Shown: positions 10,831 to 23,271, counted from the stretch's first letter. The stretch: DNA of 64,000 bases from Cryptomeria japonica (GCF_030272615.1 NC_081413.1:605492709-605556708); one strand, 5' to 3'. Notes: generated from the sequence alone by a model not told the origin. A program made the numbers and translations.

Positions 10831-13269
10831 AAATAATGATGTCTATCATATTTATTGAAATGTATAATATAAATATCATCTATTAAAAATTATTGAAGAA
10901 TTTTATATTTTTCAAATGCACAATCAACATATTAAAAGATAATAAATGAGACATTTCATATTTAAATCAAAAATATAATCTCAATATTTAGTAATTAGAA
11001 TTTAATAAAAGAATTATATCTAATGATGTATACATTACATAAAACTATTATTTTTTTCAAAAATTAGAGGCTTTCTTCCTCAACTTTCCTTTTGATGAAT
11101 ACCTTTCCTATTTTCATGTTTTCATAATGATCACATGAAAATGGTAATGAGATTTTGTTTTCATCCAAAAACTTAACACATGATATTTAAAAAAATGTTA
11201 ATCTTGTTCTTTCTCTTGGTCCTATATCAATTGTTTCCTTGGAAAGAAACAATCCTTGTGATTTGTCGATTGTTAGTGCCCAAGATAATTGTAAGGGAAA
11301 TTAATGTGTGCAACTCCTTTATATTGGTGAAATTGGTATTAAATTTGGAGATACATCTTCAAATAGAATCCCAGAATAATTATCAAATTCAACCATAATG
11401 TATGTTTGTCTATCTAGTGGGGCATGATATTTCAAATGTATCCTAAAACTTCATTTACAAGATCTTCTTCAATCCACATATTATAGGTTAGTATGACCAT
11501 TTCATCCTTAGCAATTCAAAATTCATCCAATTTATCATTCTAACCTACTACTAGATTAATACTACCTTCTTTAGTTTCATTACTATGGGATATTAATATT
11601 TTAATAAATTTAATTATTTACTATAATGATTATTGTAATGTCATAAATTGTATCTCTTTACAAATTCACACTCATCTTAGGCATTCTTTGTTGGTTGTGC
11701 CTCATGCTATTGATTCATGCCCGATTGTTCCCAGTTCATGAACATTTTGGAAGCCTAGCACAATCCTTTGCTCATTGACCTTTGTTTTGGCCTAAAATGA
11801 AAAAACTAGAGTGCCTAGCACCCATATCTTCCTAGACTATGGCACCTAATTCCCTAGTTTAGGGCCATTTTGGCCCCAAATTTAAAATTATAACAATCAA
11901 TTTTGCAAGTAGCAAGAAACTTCTCCTTGATATCAACCTTATTTACAAATTAAATTGAAAAATGTGTAATTTGTATATGAATACTACTCACTCCCTCATT
12001 TGAAATCATATCCCTCAAATTATCATTCCTATCAAATACAATTGAGAATTCAATCAAGCATCTTCAAAACAATTTAGAAGTCCACAAATGACCATTCAAG
12101 CATTCAAGTTCAACAATCATGATCAAGCTATATCTTCCTCCATGATGAAAGCATGCATTAACACCCATCAAGAAACATCAATCTTTGTGTGAGGCTTCAA
12201 GGGAAGGAGTTTCATATTTAAGGTATCATTTGTCATCTCAAGTATTTCCTTTAAGGTTTCTCAACCTTTTCCTTATTAGAGATTCATTCAACATTACTGT
12301 AGTGAAGGTGTAACATGAATTAGGCAAGCACCTATATAGCACAACATTTTTCACAGTTCTATGTCTGCAAGTTATAGATTTGGCAGTCAAAAGTTATGGA
12401 ATTGCAAAGAGTATATTGAGATGCATATTTCTAGATTTTTAACAAGGAAAAACTCCTAGACGTTGGAGCCCAACTCCATAGTCTAGCATTTTTTATCCAA
12501 ATTTCTAAGAGACGAATCTATAGAGTCTTCTTATCTAAAATTTGGAACCTTTAGCTAATAGAAGCACATTTAGGACTAAGTTACCCAGCTCTATAGTCAA
12601 CACTTTCTACCCCAAATTTTTGTCACAAATTCTTCTTTGTCCCTCAATTCCAAATATGTACTTTTGTGTTTACTTTCAATTCTATTTTTGTCTATTTATG
12701 TTTAATCGTCTCAACTTTTTACCATTTCACCTAGATCTTGCATTAACAGATTATAATCATATGAAATCAACAAAGGGAATAATTAATCAAAGTTCTTATG
12801 CTCCATGAGGACTAAAGTTGACCCAAATTTATTTTTCTCCTAATGAATGATTCCCAATTGAAAATGGTGAATGAATAAGTTCCTAGTTTGTATTTCTATG
12901 AAAAGGATCCATTTTCAAACATTTCATTTTGATGAACATGATTGTTTTAGCACTATTTCTAATTTGGATGTTTAATTTTAAGTTTAATTTAAACAAATAT
13001 TTATATTTAGAGGCATAATTTTTATTTTTTTTAAATCATCTTTTGTGCACTTGCATTCATTAATTAATCATCATTTTGTTAGCTCATATTTCTCAATTAG
13101 GTAGTTAATTGATCATTTCATTTCTATATCACATAGTTTAATCATTTTCTTAATCAATTTCATCATTGCTATCATTTTATATCAGTGATTATTTGATTGC
13201 ATTGTCATTATTCACATTTGCAAAATATTTTGTCAATTAATTGAAGGCACTGCAAGCATAAACCAATTC
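10831..13269. other. AT-rich intergenic DNA with possible decayed LTR/leader sequence
   Basis: No gene seen; open frames at 11180-11398 and 12542-12808 show no domain and look fortuitous. Phrases about agcgcc/agtctag-type motifs at about 11750-11880 and 12440-12600 (gagtgcctagcacc, cgttggagcccaactcca) loosely resemble the repeated motifs in the Ty3 LTR at 43795-43880, suggesting a very old relic of the same lineage. Confidence 0.35.
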
Positions 13270-14140
13270 CCCTATCCTTGCTTCTAGCTTTCCTTCTTTA
13301 TTTCCTAGGAGAAATTGTTTGTTGTTGGAGCTTGTACTTTTTTATGAGTTTCATAACCAGTTGTTTTGAATCTGATATTCTTATGAGAAGAAATTATATA
13401 TTTATGGCTTCACATATGTTAAATGCTAATGGTGTTGAGCCCAAGTTTAATGTTAACTTATTCCCTACTAAAAGATTGGGATAATCATCTTCTCAAGCAA
13501 TCCAACACTTAAAATTATTCCCCTTGTGCTTCTCATGATGAGGATGCCCCTTCAATACAATTGTCTAATGAAGAACTAGTGACGATTAACAAGGAATTGG
13601 AAGATCTTCAATAGCTTGTGAGTAAAGAATACTCAGTTGGGGAGGCAATCCCCTTGATTGAGAATATAATGAATTTTATAAAAGTTGATGAACATGGTGT
13701 GGATGTTCTATGTAACATAGCTCACATAATTGATGAAAATACTATGAAGTTGTGCAGAAGCTCTTAGATATTCTGTTGTTAAAAGCTAACTTGAGATACC
13801 AATTCCCATGCCTACAACAACACCCAAAGTTCCTACATACACATATTCTATCATCACTACCACTGCACACAATGATAATGTTACACATGTTAGTAATGGG
13901 ATTAATCCTATCAATAAATATGCTTATGTTCCATCTTCAACCAATCTCCCCTTTGTTTCTCAAAACATGCATCAACCAACTCCTCCACCCACTTACCATA
14001 ATTTTCCACCTACCTACATAATATATCCCTTCCAATCCTCCATCACAATCAAAATTTTCACATTCAAACTCACTTATGAATGTTCTTATAAATCATTTAA
14101 AAGTTATTAAATGTTGTTGTAGCATCATAAATTGTAACCT
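13270..14140 (+). pseudogene. Degenerate coding remnant, probably retroelement-derived
   Basis: Several overlapping plus-strand frames (13278-13484, 13752-14021, 13808-14110) of protein-like but unrecognised composition, including Pro/Thr-rich stretches typical of linker regions in Ty3 polyproteins. There is no zinc knuckle, protease or RT motif. It is bracketed by LTR-like sequence, so a decayed gag region is the likeliest reading. Not a functional gene. Confidence 0.3.
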
Positions 14141-17100
14141 TGTACACTTTACACCTCATATTTGTTCTCCTACTTTAGTGTGTCCTAGCTTCATTCCCCT
14201 TAAGCCTGTTTTGGCCACTTTTACTTTGAATCTAATGTCACCTATTGGCATAGCTGAGTGGGCCCCATCCTAGGGTCATTCCCCTTCCTTTGGTGGTCTT
14301 CTTGTCCTTCTTTTGGAGGACAAGGTCATTGTGGTATCCTGTTTGGACCAAGGTGCCATACCACCCTAGTCCTCCTTAAACAAGGCCCATTTCAAATATG
14401 GGTGGGCATTCCCCCTCCCTAATGAATTTTGGTCCCCATGGCTACATTTGATCATTGGAGGTCGGCCTAATTAGTAATTTACCTAGGAAACCCTATATAA
14501 GTACATCATATCAATTTATTTTAGATATAAGACTCCTAAAGACATAACATACCCTATCATTCATGTATCCATCAAGTATTCTCAAGCATTCAAGGCAACA
14601 TTTCACCACCATATCCTTCAAGCATCATGGAGAAAATTCATCAATCAATATTCATCAAAGCATGTGTGTTTGATTAGTTCATTCATGTTCATGTGCTTTT
14701 CATGTTATTGCATTCAGCATTTGTGATCACATCTAAAGAGAATTGCATCATCAATCTTTCTATCAACCATTGCAGATCTGAGGTATATCTTCCAACATTT
14801 TACTTCAGTATTTGTATTCCCTAATTCAATTCAAGGTTAATTCCTAAACTAGGGTTTGACCCAAGGAAAACCCCTATCCATAACCCTTTTTCTCTCTTTC
14901 CGTGTTTTGGAAATTGATTCAAGAGTTGTGATCAAAGATTTTGATAGAATAGGCAACAAACAAGTTCAACTTTTACAAGAGCAAAAAGCAAAGCACCAAG
15001 GCGACCTACCACCCTGGTCCAAAGAATGTTGCCCAATATTCCGACAATGGATCTTGTGCATCTCCCTAATACAAAAAAACATCCCACTTGCCCATCCAAA
15101 AGTTGTACTACCAAGACGACCTACCACCTTAGTTCTGACAATTTAACCTAAATTTTTAGCTACATGTTCTTATTCACTTCATCTTCTCAGGTCTCTATCT
15201 ATGGCTTTGTTTGAAATCTGGAACACCCTATTATTACTATTTTACTCCAATTCTCTATTTTTTTACCCTATAAATTCATAATACAAATCCAATTTCAACT
15301 CTAAAAGGGGAGATAACCTATAGGTAAATTTAATTAATATCTCAACCCTTTTCCCTAATTGAATTTATTGAATATTCTAGACAAATGAGAGGGGGTGAAT
15401 CAATTGTATATTAAAAATATATTCCTTTTCATATAGAAATAAATCTAGTAACTTAAAACTCTAAATGCTTAAACATGAAAAATAAGAACGTGAAAGAATA
15501 CACACACAAAACACCATATATGACAAGGAAATCCCAAGAAGGAAAAAACCACAGAGAATATTAGTTCTCAATATGAAAATACCTATTAGGGTGACACCAG
15601 TTAAGGTGATTTTATAAGATGGCTCACTAGTAGAATTGCTTACTACAGGTGGGATCATTGCCCGGCTAAAACCACTAGAAAAAGGAGGGCTCGCTGCCTA
15701 GAGAAAGAAAGAAAGAATCCACCACAAAGGAACAACAACCAAACTGCTACAATGCTGGAAGAAACCTTAGGCTCAGTGCCACCAGTACCAAAAAGAATTA
15801 GCTTACAACCATATTGATCAGTCACTTCGCATCAACAAAGACAAATCTTCCTTTTATAATCAACTTCCTTCTATCTATCCCTCTTACGATATTTCATTAC
15901 AATCATTCTTTATATATGTACACAGATCTCCAAAATAAATTTTCCAAGTCAGACAAGGAGATAATAAAACATAATTTAAAATAGGTTATCAATAAACATT
16001 CCCACAGTGGAAAGAAATCAGAACTGGACCACACCACAATGCAACAACACGTTATGCAAACATCGCAATCACCGGACCAAAAGATGGAGTATCCGGGGTC
16101 CAATGGACTGGGAAAGAACATGGCCAAAAATACAATTTCAGAGCACAACAACATGTGTTGGATCAGAATAACAAGGATACATGCATGAATATCATAAATC
16201 CAAAAACACAATAGGACAACTAAAAATGTAGAGCAGTGTGGAGCTCTGCAAACTCTGCCAGACAATCAACATCACCACTACAAAGACTTTCGAAGCACGA
16301 ATTTTGGACCACCAAAACACAAGAGTAGAATCTTAAAGCAACATGCCAACATATAATTAATATATCTACAATACATCAAAGAATCCGGAGAAAAAACCAA
16401 ACACAGAATCAATACATTGATAGTAGCGACAACCATACTGATACATCAATCAACTTCACAATTGTAACAAAATTGTCGCTAGATCTATTGAATTTACCTC
16501 CCCTTTAATTTAAAGTTCATTTGGTGAGATTAGTGATCTTAGTATCTTACTTTGTGAAAACCTAATTTCCCCCACCTCACATTTGGTGAACCCGACGTAT
16601 CTTATACTTGGACCATCTTTTGATTTTCAAATCTGACTTGGGGTGCTTCATAATGGTATTCACTAAATCTAATTGCTTTGTTATTTCACATATGATTAAA
16701 TTGTTTCTTAGTTACATTTATCAAAATAATGTGTTGGATAATGGTTTCTTTCATTTAACATTACTTATTTTCATTCATAGTACTCTTGCATATGGCATCA
16801 TTAGAATTTCAAAGATAGTTCCTACTTGCAAATCATCTCTCAAATATTTTATCCATGCTTGATGGTTTTTTATGATGATATTATTTTTAAAATGCATTGC
16901 ATATGTAGATCACATTAAATCTTTTGTAGACAATGATAATTCTAGAGATTACATTGACAAGGCTAACACTTGTACCTCTCCTAGGGTAACCCATGAGAAT
17001 GAGGAAATAATAAATACTCCTATCACGACACAATGACACCATGACACCATATTCTTCCTATACATGTATACTCTACCACAAGGGGGGAAAGATCAAAATG

Positions 17101-17326
17101 TCGTTGTATCAATCTCTCTAGATCCTCCTTATTCTCCTAGAGCTTATCTTGATCATCAACATATTAAAGTAAAGATGATGTTATGCATTTTATTCACGAT
17201 CTTTCTCCTCACATAACACTAAGAAAAGATGAAGCCTTAGATGATAAGGACCTTTCTTCCCAACCAACCAAAGAGGACATGAATAATGATGATAGAAAGG
17301 ATAATTTCCCTACAAAGGATATACTT
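14141..17326 (+). mobile_element. Decayed Ty3/Tat-type LTR and leader, interrupted by a solo LTR
   Basis: About 14460-14850 has an LTR-like layout (ccctatataag TATA-type signal at about 14490, then the cattcatc-rich stretch) that parallels the intact Tat LTR at 43160-43330. At about 16560-16600 is tttggtgaacccgacg, the counterpart of ttttggtgaacctgac just after the Tat LTR at 44307, so it probably marks the primer-site region of the relic. Downstream (16600-17326) holds only short unrecognised frames (e.g. 17183-17377). No intact ORF. Confidence 0.45.
15369..16469 (-). mobile_element. Probable solo LTR of an A/B/C-related element
   Basis: The left end carries gagggggtgaat flanked by 8-bp complementary arms (15381-15388, 15400-15407), the same layout as the U5 end of elements A and C but with different stem bases. 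Further in, ggctcgctgcctagag resembles the conserved LTR stretch aagtgcctagagctcactg. The right end ttgtaaca is a guess. No internal element sequence or clear target duplication, so a solo LTR with approximate borders. Confidence 0.45.
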
Positions 17327-17424
17327 GGGTATATGCAGGATCATGGTGTGCCAAAACAGGCCCTTAAGTGGCAGTGAAATTTTAGAAAATTAGAGTTATG
17401 CAACTTGACATGAAAATTTGAGTA
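17327..17424 (+). mobile_element. Left terminus of TIR element E2 (split by element A)
   Basis: Begins GGGTATATGCAGGATCATGG and runs into ttgacatgaaaatttgagta. It is almost identical to the first about 95 bp of E1 (30565-30660). In E1 the sequence continues uninterrupted (gaaaatttgaataagttgtgaac); here it is broken by element A and resumes at 24047. E2 then continues through 27671, where element B interrupts it. Its right end is outside the window. Confidence 0.75.
17420..17424. repeat. Target-site duplication of element A (left copy, gagta)
   Basis: gagta directly precedes the LTR start TGTTAGG. The matching copy is at 24047-24051. The unoccupied version of the site is visible in E1 at about 30655. 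Confidence 0.9.
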
Positions 17425-18168
17425 TGTTAGGATTCCCAAAGATACTGAGAGGGGGGGGTGAATCAGTATCTGGCCGGTAAACGAATTTTCTTCTTATAAC
17501 ATGAAAAGCATATTACAACTGTGTATCAATAAACCAGAAGTAATGAAGCAAATAAGAACAACAACGACAACATGAAGAGCACACCATAACACAATATTTT
17601 TAACGAGGAAAACCGGTGTGGGGAAAACCTCGGTGGGATTTGTGACCCACAATATTCGCTTACTGGCCAATAAGGGAATATTATTGTTTACAATAGGGGC
17701 CTGCACATGCAGGAAGGCCAAGTGCCTAGAGCTCACTGCTCAATTACAAAAGAAGTCACACTGACTTACAAAAATGGATTATACAAATACAATGTCTTGT
17801 ACTGCTTCAAATTAGCATCTGCTATGCCAGATTCAGTACCGATTTAAGCTCTGCTACATACATAAACCCTTATCCAATAATTCACATATTAGGTCTGTTG
17901 TTATCTTTTCATACTTCGCCTATTAAATGATCTACAATAATCTCATACTTATATGAGTCATATTACAATCCGTCAAGTCAGCTTACAAAAGATTTTACAA
18001 CCAATTACAAAATATAAATACACAAAATTCCTGTCGGTCAGGGTGCCGGTAATCTTCCTTTTCGGTGCCGGTGTAGAGTATGCCGATGTCATATGATTGC
18101 AGGGTTGTTATCAATGACAATACCTTCAATCACCTACAATTTCTCATTGGAGTGTGCATTTTCCAACA
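17425..18168 (-). repeat. 3' LTR of element A
   Basis: Matches the right LTR (23290-24046) throughout with scattered differences. It contains the U5 hairpin at 17441-17470, the cctgcacatgcagg near-palindrome at 17700-17713 and a conserved stretch ggtgggatttgtgacccaca. It ends ttccaaca at 18168 (the other copy reads tgccaaca), followed by the polypurine tract. Confidence 0.9.
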
Positions 18169-18345
18169 ATCTCCCCCTTTGGCATTCATGGCAACACTCA
18201 TGAGAAAATCCAAAACTGTGTATCAAAAATGGTTTGCCGAAATTGTCTTACCAAAAATGTTGTTTCAAAAATGAGTGCTCCCCCTTAGAAGATGATGTCT
18301 TTTCTTCTGACCATTTTTCTCATCTCACTACTCCCCCTTTGACAT
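18169..18345 (-). promoter_or_regulatory. Polypurine tracts of element A (three)
   Basis: Read on the minus strand, AAAGGGGGAG-type tracts occur at 18331-18340, 18278-18287 (AAGGGGGAG variant) and 18171-18180. The last abuts the 3' LTR and should be the plus-strand primer. The outer two share a flank resembling ATTGATG.CAAAGGGGGAG. The same three-tract layout recurs in elements C and D, and at least two tracts are present in B. Confidence 0.75.
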
Positions 18346-18360
18346 CAATGACAAAAGTTG

Positions 18361-21300
18361 TCATTCATTGTCAGTGGAGTCCTGCCTAGATTTTTGTAAC
18401 CAGTGGGTTACAATCTGAAAAAGGTTTGTCAGTACCAGATTTAAATTGTCACTGAATCTTTTACTATCCTATAATGCCTCTTGTGTTCTCTGAACTATAC
18501 TGGTGAGTATGTGCATTTTCTCTTCCGGTGTCTTAATTCCAGGAACCAGAGCCTCATAAATTTCTTTTCTCAAAGAAATGAGGTAATCCAGTTTAGGACC
18601 AAGTTTACATTTTAAGCTTTTTGCCTTATCCTTTATTTTCTCTTTGTCCTTCTCTAATTTCTCAATTTTCTCTTCTAGATCTGCAATTTTCTTTTCTATC
18701 TCCAAAAATGAGTCTGATGTAACTATCAGATTGTCAACAATATTGTTAATCTCTTCTTGTGCTTTGTTGATTTCTTTGTCTAGGTCTTCTATCAAAATAT
18801 TTATTTTACAAGTATCTCTATACAGTTTCTTGAACTCCAAAATTGTCTCTCCTAGTTTCGGTAATAGGGTGTCCATTTTCTCCTTATTCTTATTTACAAT
18901 TTCCTCAAAGAATTTATATTTTTCCTTAATCATTCTCTCCTTAAATGTATCCTCATTTATTTGATCAACTGTCAAAATGTTGCCCGTGATGAATTTAGAC
19001 AATGTGTCTAGTTGACCTAAAGAATCTTTTTTATCTACAATGCACTTTGGTGCCATCAATTTAAGAATGGGAATTGTGTCATCAATAGCCTTATAGGTTT
19101 GTGCATTAAATTTTGTGATCTTCTTTATGGAGTCCAATAAGACCTCAGTTACATTTGTAGGTCAGAATTCTGACATTGAAGTGCTAGATGTCTGCCCAAC
19201 TGTTTTCACAATGTCCTTGTTGTCGGTTGTGGTGATAGCCTTGCTGGTTTTGACCTCTAGTAGGTCATTATGTGTTTGCATTTCAAATAGCAAGGGTTTA
19301 GGCTTTTCAGTTTGTGCCTGTGGCACTGTCTTGGTCTGAACTTGTATCTCAACCTGTTTCTATTCTGGTTTCTCCATCTGTGTCTCAAAAGGTTTCTCTT
19401 AGCTCTCAACTGTCGGTTTCTCTAATGTAGTCTTTGTATGTGTTTCTAGTTTCTCAGTTTGTACCTCTGCACTATCCATTGCCAGTTCTCCTGATTGTTT
19501 TCTAGTTTTATCTATCGGTTCTTTTAATGGTTTACCAGTGGTATCCTCTGCCGGTTGCTCTGTCTGAGTAGGTTTTTCTGTGTTTATATTTATAGTTTCA
19601 TTTACCTCAACCTCGGCATTTGCAGCCAGTGACTCAATAGTCACATATTTCTTTTTGTCCTCAGTGGTCTCTCTATCAACCACAACATTTACTTCTTAAG
19701 TATCTATATTCATAGTATACAAAAAATTTCAGACTCAGGATTTGTATCCTCTAGTGGAGTCTCCATACTCTCTGTGGCCATTTGACTATCATTACAATGT
19801 GTCAGTGGAGTATCAAAAAGAGGTGGGGGTATATTATCAGTTATTTTAAGGCTTGGAGGACCACCTACCTTACTTTTCCCCTTATCCTTGTCCTTTTAAT
19901 ATACTTTAATAGTCTTGGGTCTTTTTAGTTCTTCTCGTTCCTCTTTTGCAACAAAGAATATGTCCCATCCATCTAATGTTTCTTCAGAAACTTCTTTTAC
20001 TCTGCCAACCATCAGTGCTACAAGTCGGTGAGTGGTTGAAAATATAGTCCGGTTTGCTTCACTGATTAAATGATCAATCTCTTCAGGTGAGTTAACTGGA
20101 TGAACTGCAAGTAGTTTCTCAATCTTAATTTTCTTATCCAACTCAACGATGGCTACCCTTCTGGCTTCTAGTCTTCTATACAACTCATTGGGTATCTCAT
20201 CAACAATTTCCATCAAAAATTTCTTATAAATATCCAAGTGTAAAATTACACTATTTTCAATGCTTTCTTTGTCATCAGCAGAAAGTGTATCATACAGTTT
20301 GCTAATGTTGTTCAATTTGCCATCCTTTGTTATTTCACTAAGAAGTTTATCTAGTGGAGCAATATCTTGCTTTACCTTTTTCTTCTTAGGAGTCAACTTC
20401 ATTACTAGAGGCCTCACTTCCTATTGTTTTTGTCTTGTTCTCTTGGGTGCAGGTGAGGGTGCCGATGAGGGTTTTCTTTTCCTTTCTACCCTTTTAAATA
20501 CCGGCGGTATATCACTCTCAGAGGAAGTTCAAACTGGTGAAAGATGAGCTTCTCGTTGAAGTGTTTCCAACTCACTTTCACTTATACCAGTTTGTTTCAA
20601 AACATCTTCCTTAATTACCTTTGTCTATCAGGTCCCTTTCCTTACTGTGACTGAATTCCACTTTCAATTGTTTCTACATTTCCAAAGACTTTCTCAGTGG
20701 GTTCCTTTGGTTCTTCAAGGAGGGCTTTTGCATAAGTTTCTATGATGTTGTCATCTATTTCATAGCCCATTTCAGTTACCCAGATAGTTCTAGGGATAAC
20801 TGCCTCCATCCAGATTTCATCTTTCTTAATTACAAAGAAAATTTCTTTCTGATATTTATCTACAATTGCTTGTGACAGTCTTATCCTTGTCTGAATTCGA
20901 GCTTTTAGTGCTTGAAAATGTTGATTTAATTTTTTCTCCCTGTTATCTCCCATGTTGTTTAATAGATCCAATAGTTTCTTTCCTACCGGTATGTCAAAGC
21001 CATAATCTCTTGTACCAATACCGGGTATTTGTTTTGTGATGTACAACATTAAACATACAAGTAAATTTTCAAATCTAAAGGTTCATTTCTTATCTCCCTT
21101 TATTTTCCCCAGATTGTCTATCAATTCATCTTTGAGTCATTCACACACATCTATTCTAGCATTGTTGTTAACCATGTCATATGCACTTTTAATACATAGG
21201 CTAGAAACTGAGTTCAACCTATTTGCATGTGTAACTTTGTAGCCTAAGATCATACTGATAAATCTGACATTTATTTCCTTTACATCATTTACCCTTAGAG

Positions 21301-21817
21301 ACCTTTTGTCAAATGTTGCACTGGTTAAATCTATCACTGTGTCATTCGAAACTCTTTTGGTTCTGTCAGTTCTGCTACCGATGGAAGGTAACCCTGTTAC
21401 TACCTTAATGGCTTCCTTGGTGATTTTATGGATTGAATCTAACCAAAATAATTCCACATAAACTCTTCTTAGCACAATCCTTATAATATCCTTGGGAAAA
21501 TTCGGGATACTAAGGATTTCAGTAAAACCTAGGGTTTCCACTAGCTTATGTTCCGGCTTGATATTTCCATATTCATCACAAATCACAGTCCTATACATAT
21601 TTTTGATCTCATCATCACCTAATTCCTCTATATCATAATGTATGTATAACCTAGGGTCTTCAGCATAGACTACTCCCTTAGGAATTTGAGAAAATGCACC
21701 TATGGTATCTTTTTTCTTCGCAATTTTAGGGACAAGCTTGAATACAGGTCTAGGGCACTTGATAACCTCAATCACAGTAGGGTTTGCAATAAATTTAGGA
21801 TTGGATGAGGATGCCAT
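18361..21817 (-). pseudogene. ORF2 of element A: long protein of unknown function, broken
   Basis: About 1,150 codons from MASSSNPKF at 21817 to a stop at 18361, interrupted by several stops (e.g. 21137, 20639, 19893, 18469) and small shifts. Regions in order: an N-terminal block of about 220 aa (FIANPT.IEV..PRPVF, YIHYDIEELG, ITKEAIKVVTGLPS); a second block (CEWLKDEL, FRF..LLVCLMLYI, RTIWVTEMGYE); a Lys/Pro-rich linker; a block with KDGKLNNISKLYDTLSADD; a long Thr/Glu/Pro-rich variable stretch; and a C-terminal helical, Lys/Glu-rich domain (FNAQTYKAIDDTIPILKLMAPK). The same order is seen in B, C and D. No enzyme motif recognised. Considered and not supported: plant mobile domain, RT, integrase. 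Confidence 0.8.
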
Positions 21818-22117
21818 GATTATAAATACCTCACTCTACCTTTAGGATGAATGCTTGGATGAACTGATTCGCTACTTCGCTAAGGATGCCTTTGCTCGGG
21901 AATTTCGCACTCTTGAAGATTTGAAAGCTTGGTGAATGAAAAAGGAGCCAAAACACTTGCTTTATAATGTTATTTTCTCAAACTACCACATTTAATGCTT
22001 GTCGGTTAAGTCACAACTTAACTCATTTGCTGGTATAGAAGTAATTCAACTTTTACCATCAACTGAGGTTATAATAGCATGTTTTTCAATTGTTGCTAAA
22101 CCCCCAAAGGATTTTCC

Positions 22118-23218
22118 TTCAGTTAGATGAAGAGTCTCCCACCGGTGGAGTGATACTCTATTCTATCGGTGGAGGAGTATTCCCATCAACAATTTGATCT
22201 GACTTTCTGATCCATTGTTTTGAGAATTCTTTAACCTTTTCTTTACCTTTCAAGCTAGGACCTTTGTTATTTGTCGGTGATGCCTTACTTCTACAAAATT
22301 TTGCAATATGTCCAATCTTATTACAAGCATAACAAGTTACATTGTTCTTCTGAATAGCTTTCTCATATCCTATGCCGGTTTGTGTTTTGCATTGATTAGA
22401 TAAGTGTCCAAATCTTCCACAAACATAACATCTTACATTCATTCTGCAATTTTCTGAATTATGACCAATTTTGTTGCACTTAGAACATTGTCGGTGGGTG
22501 TATTAGTGTATTGAAAATTTCTAGATCTACACTGATTTTCTCTATGACCATACTTGTTACAGTTAAAGCATTTCCCATCAAATTTATAATCATTAGGTTG
22601 TCTTACCAGTTTGCTATGATCATGATTGTTTGCAGTACTAGAGCTTTCACCAACTTTAAAGCCAAGGTCATTTCTATCTCCTTGAGGTTTCTGGTTCTTC
22701 AGCATGTCAACAAGTTCTTCTAAGCTTTTCTTGAATTTCTCCTTGTGTTGATTTGTTGCAGCCAGTTCTCTCTCCAAGATTCCTTTTTGTCTCATGAGTT
22801 CATTTGTCTCATTTTGTTTATGCATCAAATCCATCTTCAACATATCATTTTCATGACTAAGTCTTGTGTTTTCATTTCCAACATCATTCAGTCTTCTAAC
22901 CAAGTCATCTTCATTCTTCTTTCTATCTTCATTTTCTTTACAAAATCTCATAGTCATATCTTGCATCTCATTCTTCATTGTAGTGTTTTCTTGTCTCAAT
23001 TTGTTCATCAGATCATTAAGAGTTTCTTTTTCATCATCATTGTTCTGCATCTTTTCACAAAGTTCTCTTCTCTTATTCCCTGCAATAGTAAGATTTTCTT
23101 GAAGTCCTTGAATAATATCCTGTGCAGCCTTCAGATCATCTTCAAGTTTGATATTTTTCACCTTTTCTGCATCATAGTCAGAAAGAGCTATTTCCAATTG
23201 CTTCCTTAAGTTTTCCAT
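22118..23218 (-). pseudogene. Gag-like protein of element A: coiled coil plus four CCHC zinc knuckles, frameshifted
   Basis: Starts MENLRKQLEIALSDYDAEK about 54 nt inside the primer site. Residues 1-190 are heptad-rich coiled coil. After a GESSSTANN linker come CFNCNKYGHRENQC, then a frameshift near 22455, then in the new frame a KCNKIGH..ENC knuckle and CYVCGRFGHLSNQC and CYACNKIGHIAKFC: four C-X2-C-X4-H-X4-C units. C-terminal tail ...WIRKSD...; a TAG at about 22158 shortens it relative to C. No capsid domain of the usual UBN2 or retrotransposon-gag type is visible, so the N-terminal coiled coil may be the assembly region. RNA binding by the knuckles follows from the family. Confidence 0.82.
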
Positions 23219-23271
23219 ATGTACCAGTGTCAAGATCTTCCTCAAGTTGTTAGGCTTTTGAAAATAGAGGA

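Noticed and set aside
21137-21817. ORF2 N-terminal block as a plant mobile domain protein
   Set aside because: It lacks the GEM.VTLEDV...LPI.G signature that is clear in the Tat-borne gene at 52399-52650. The IRIVLRRVH...ITKEAI..VTGLP pattern is different, so I left ORF2 unassigned.
22511-23209. Plus-strand ORFs with hydrophobic, membrane-like translations opposite gag of element A
   Set aside because: They are the antisense of the Lys/Glu-rich coiled-coil gag (complement of AAA/GAA codons gives Phe/Ser/Leu). The same applies to 18644-18964, 41492-41812 and 42248-42757 opposite ORF2.
22158-23245. CCHC zinc-knuckle ORFs as host RNA-binding protein genes
   Set aside because: Each lies at a fixed distance inside an LTR and primer site and recurs in copies B and C with decay, so they are element genes.
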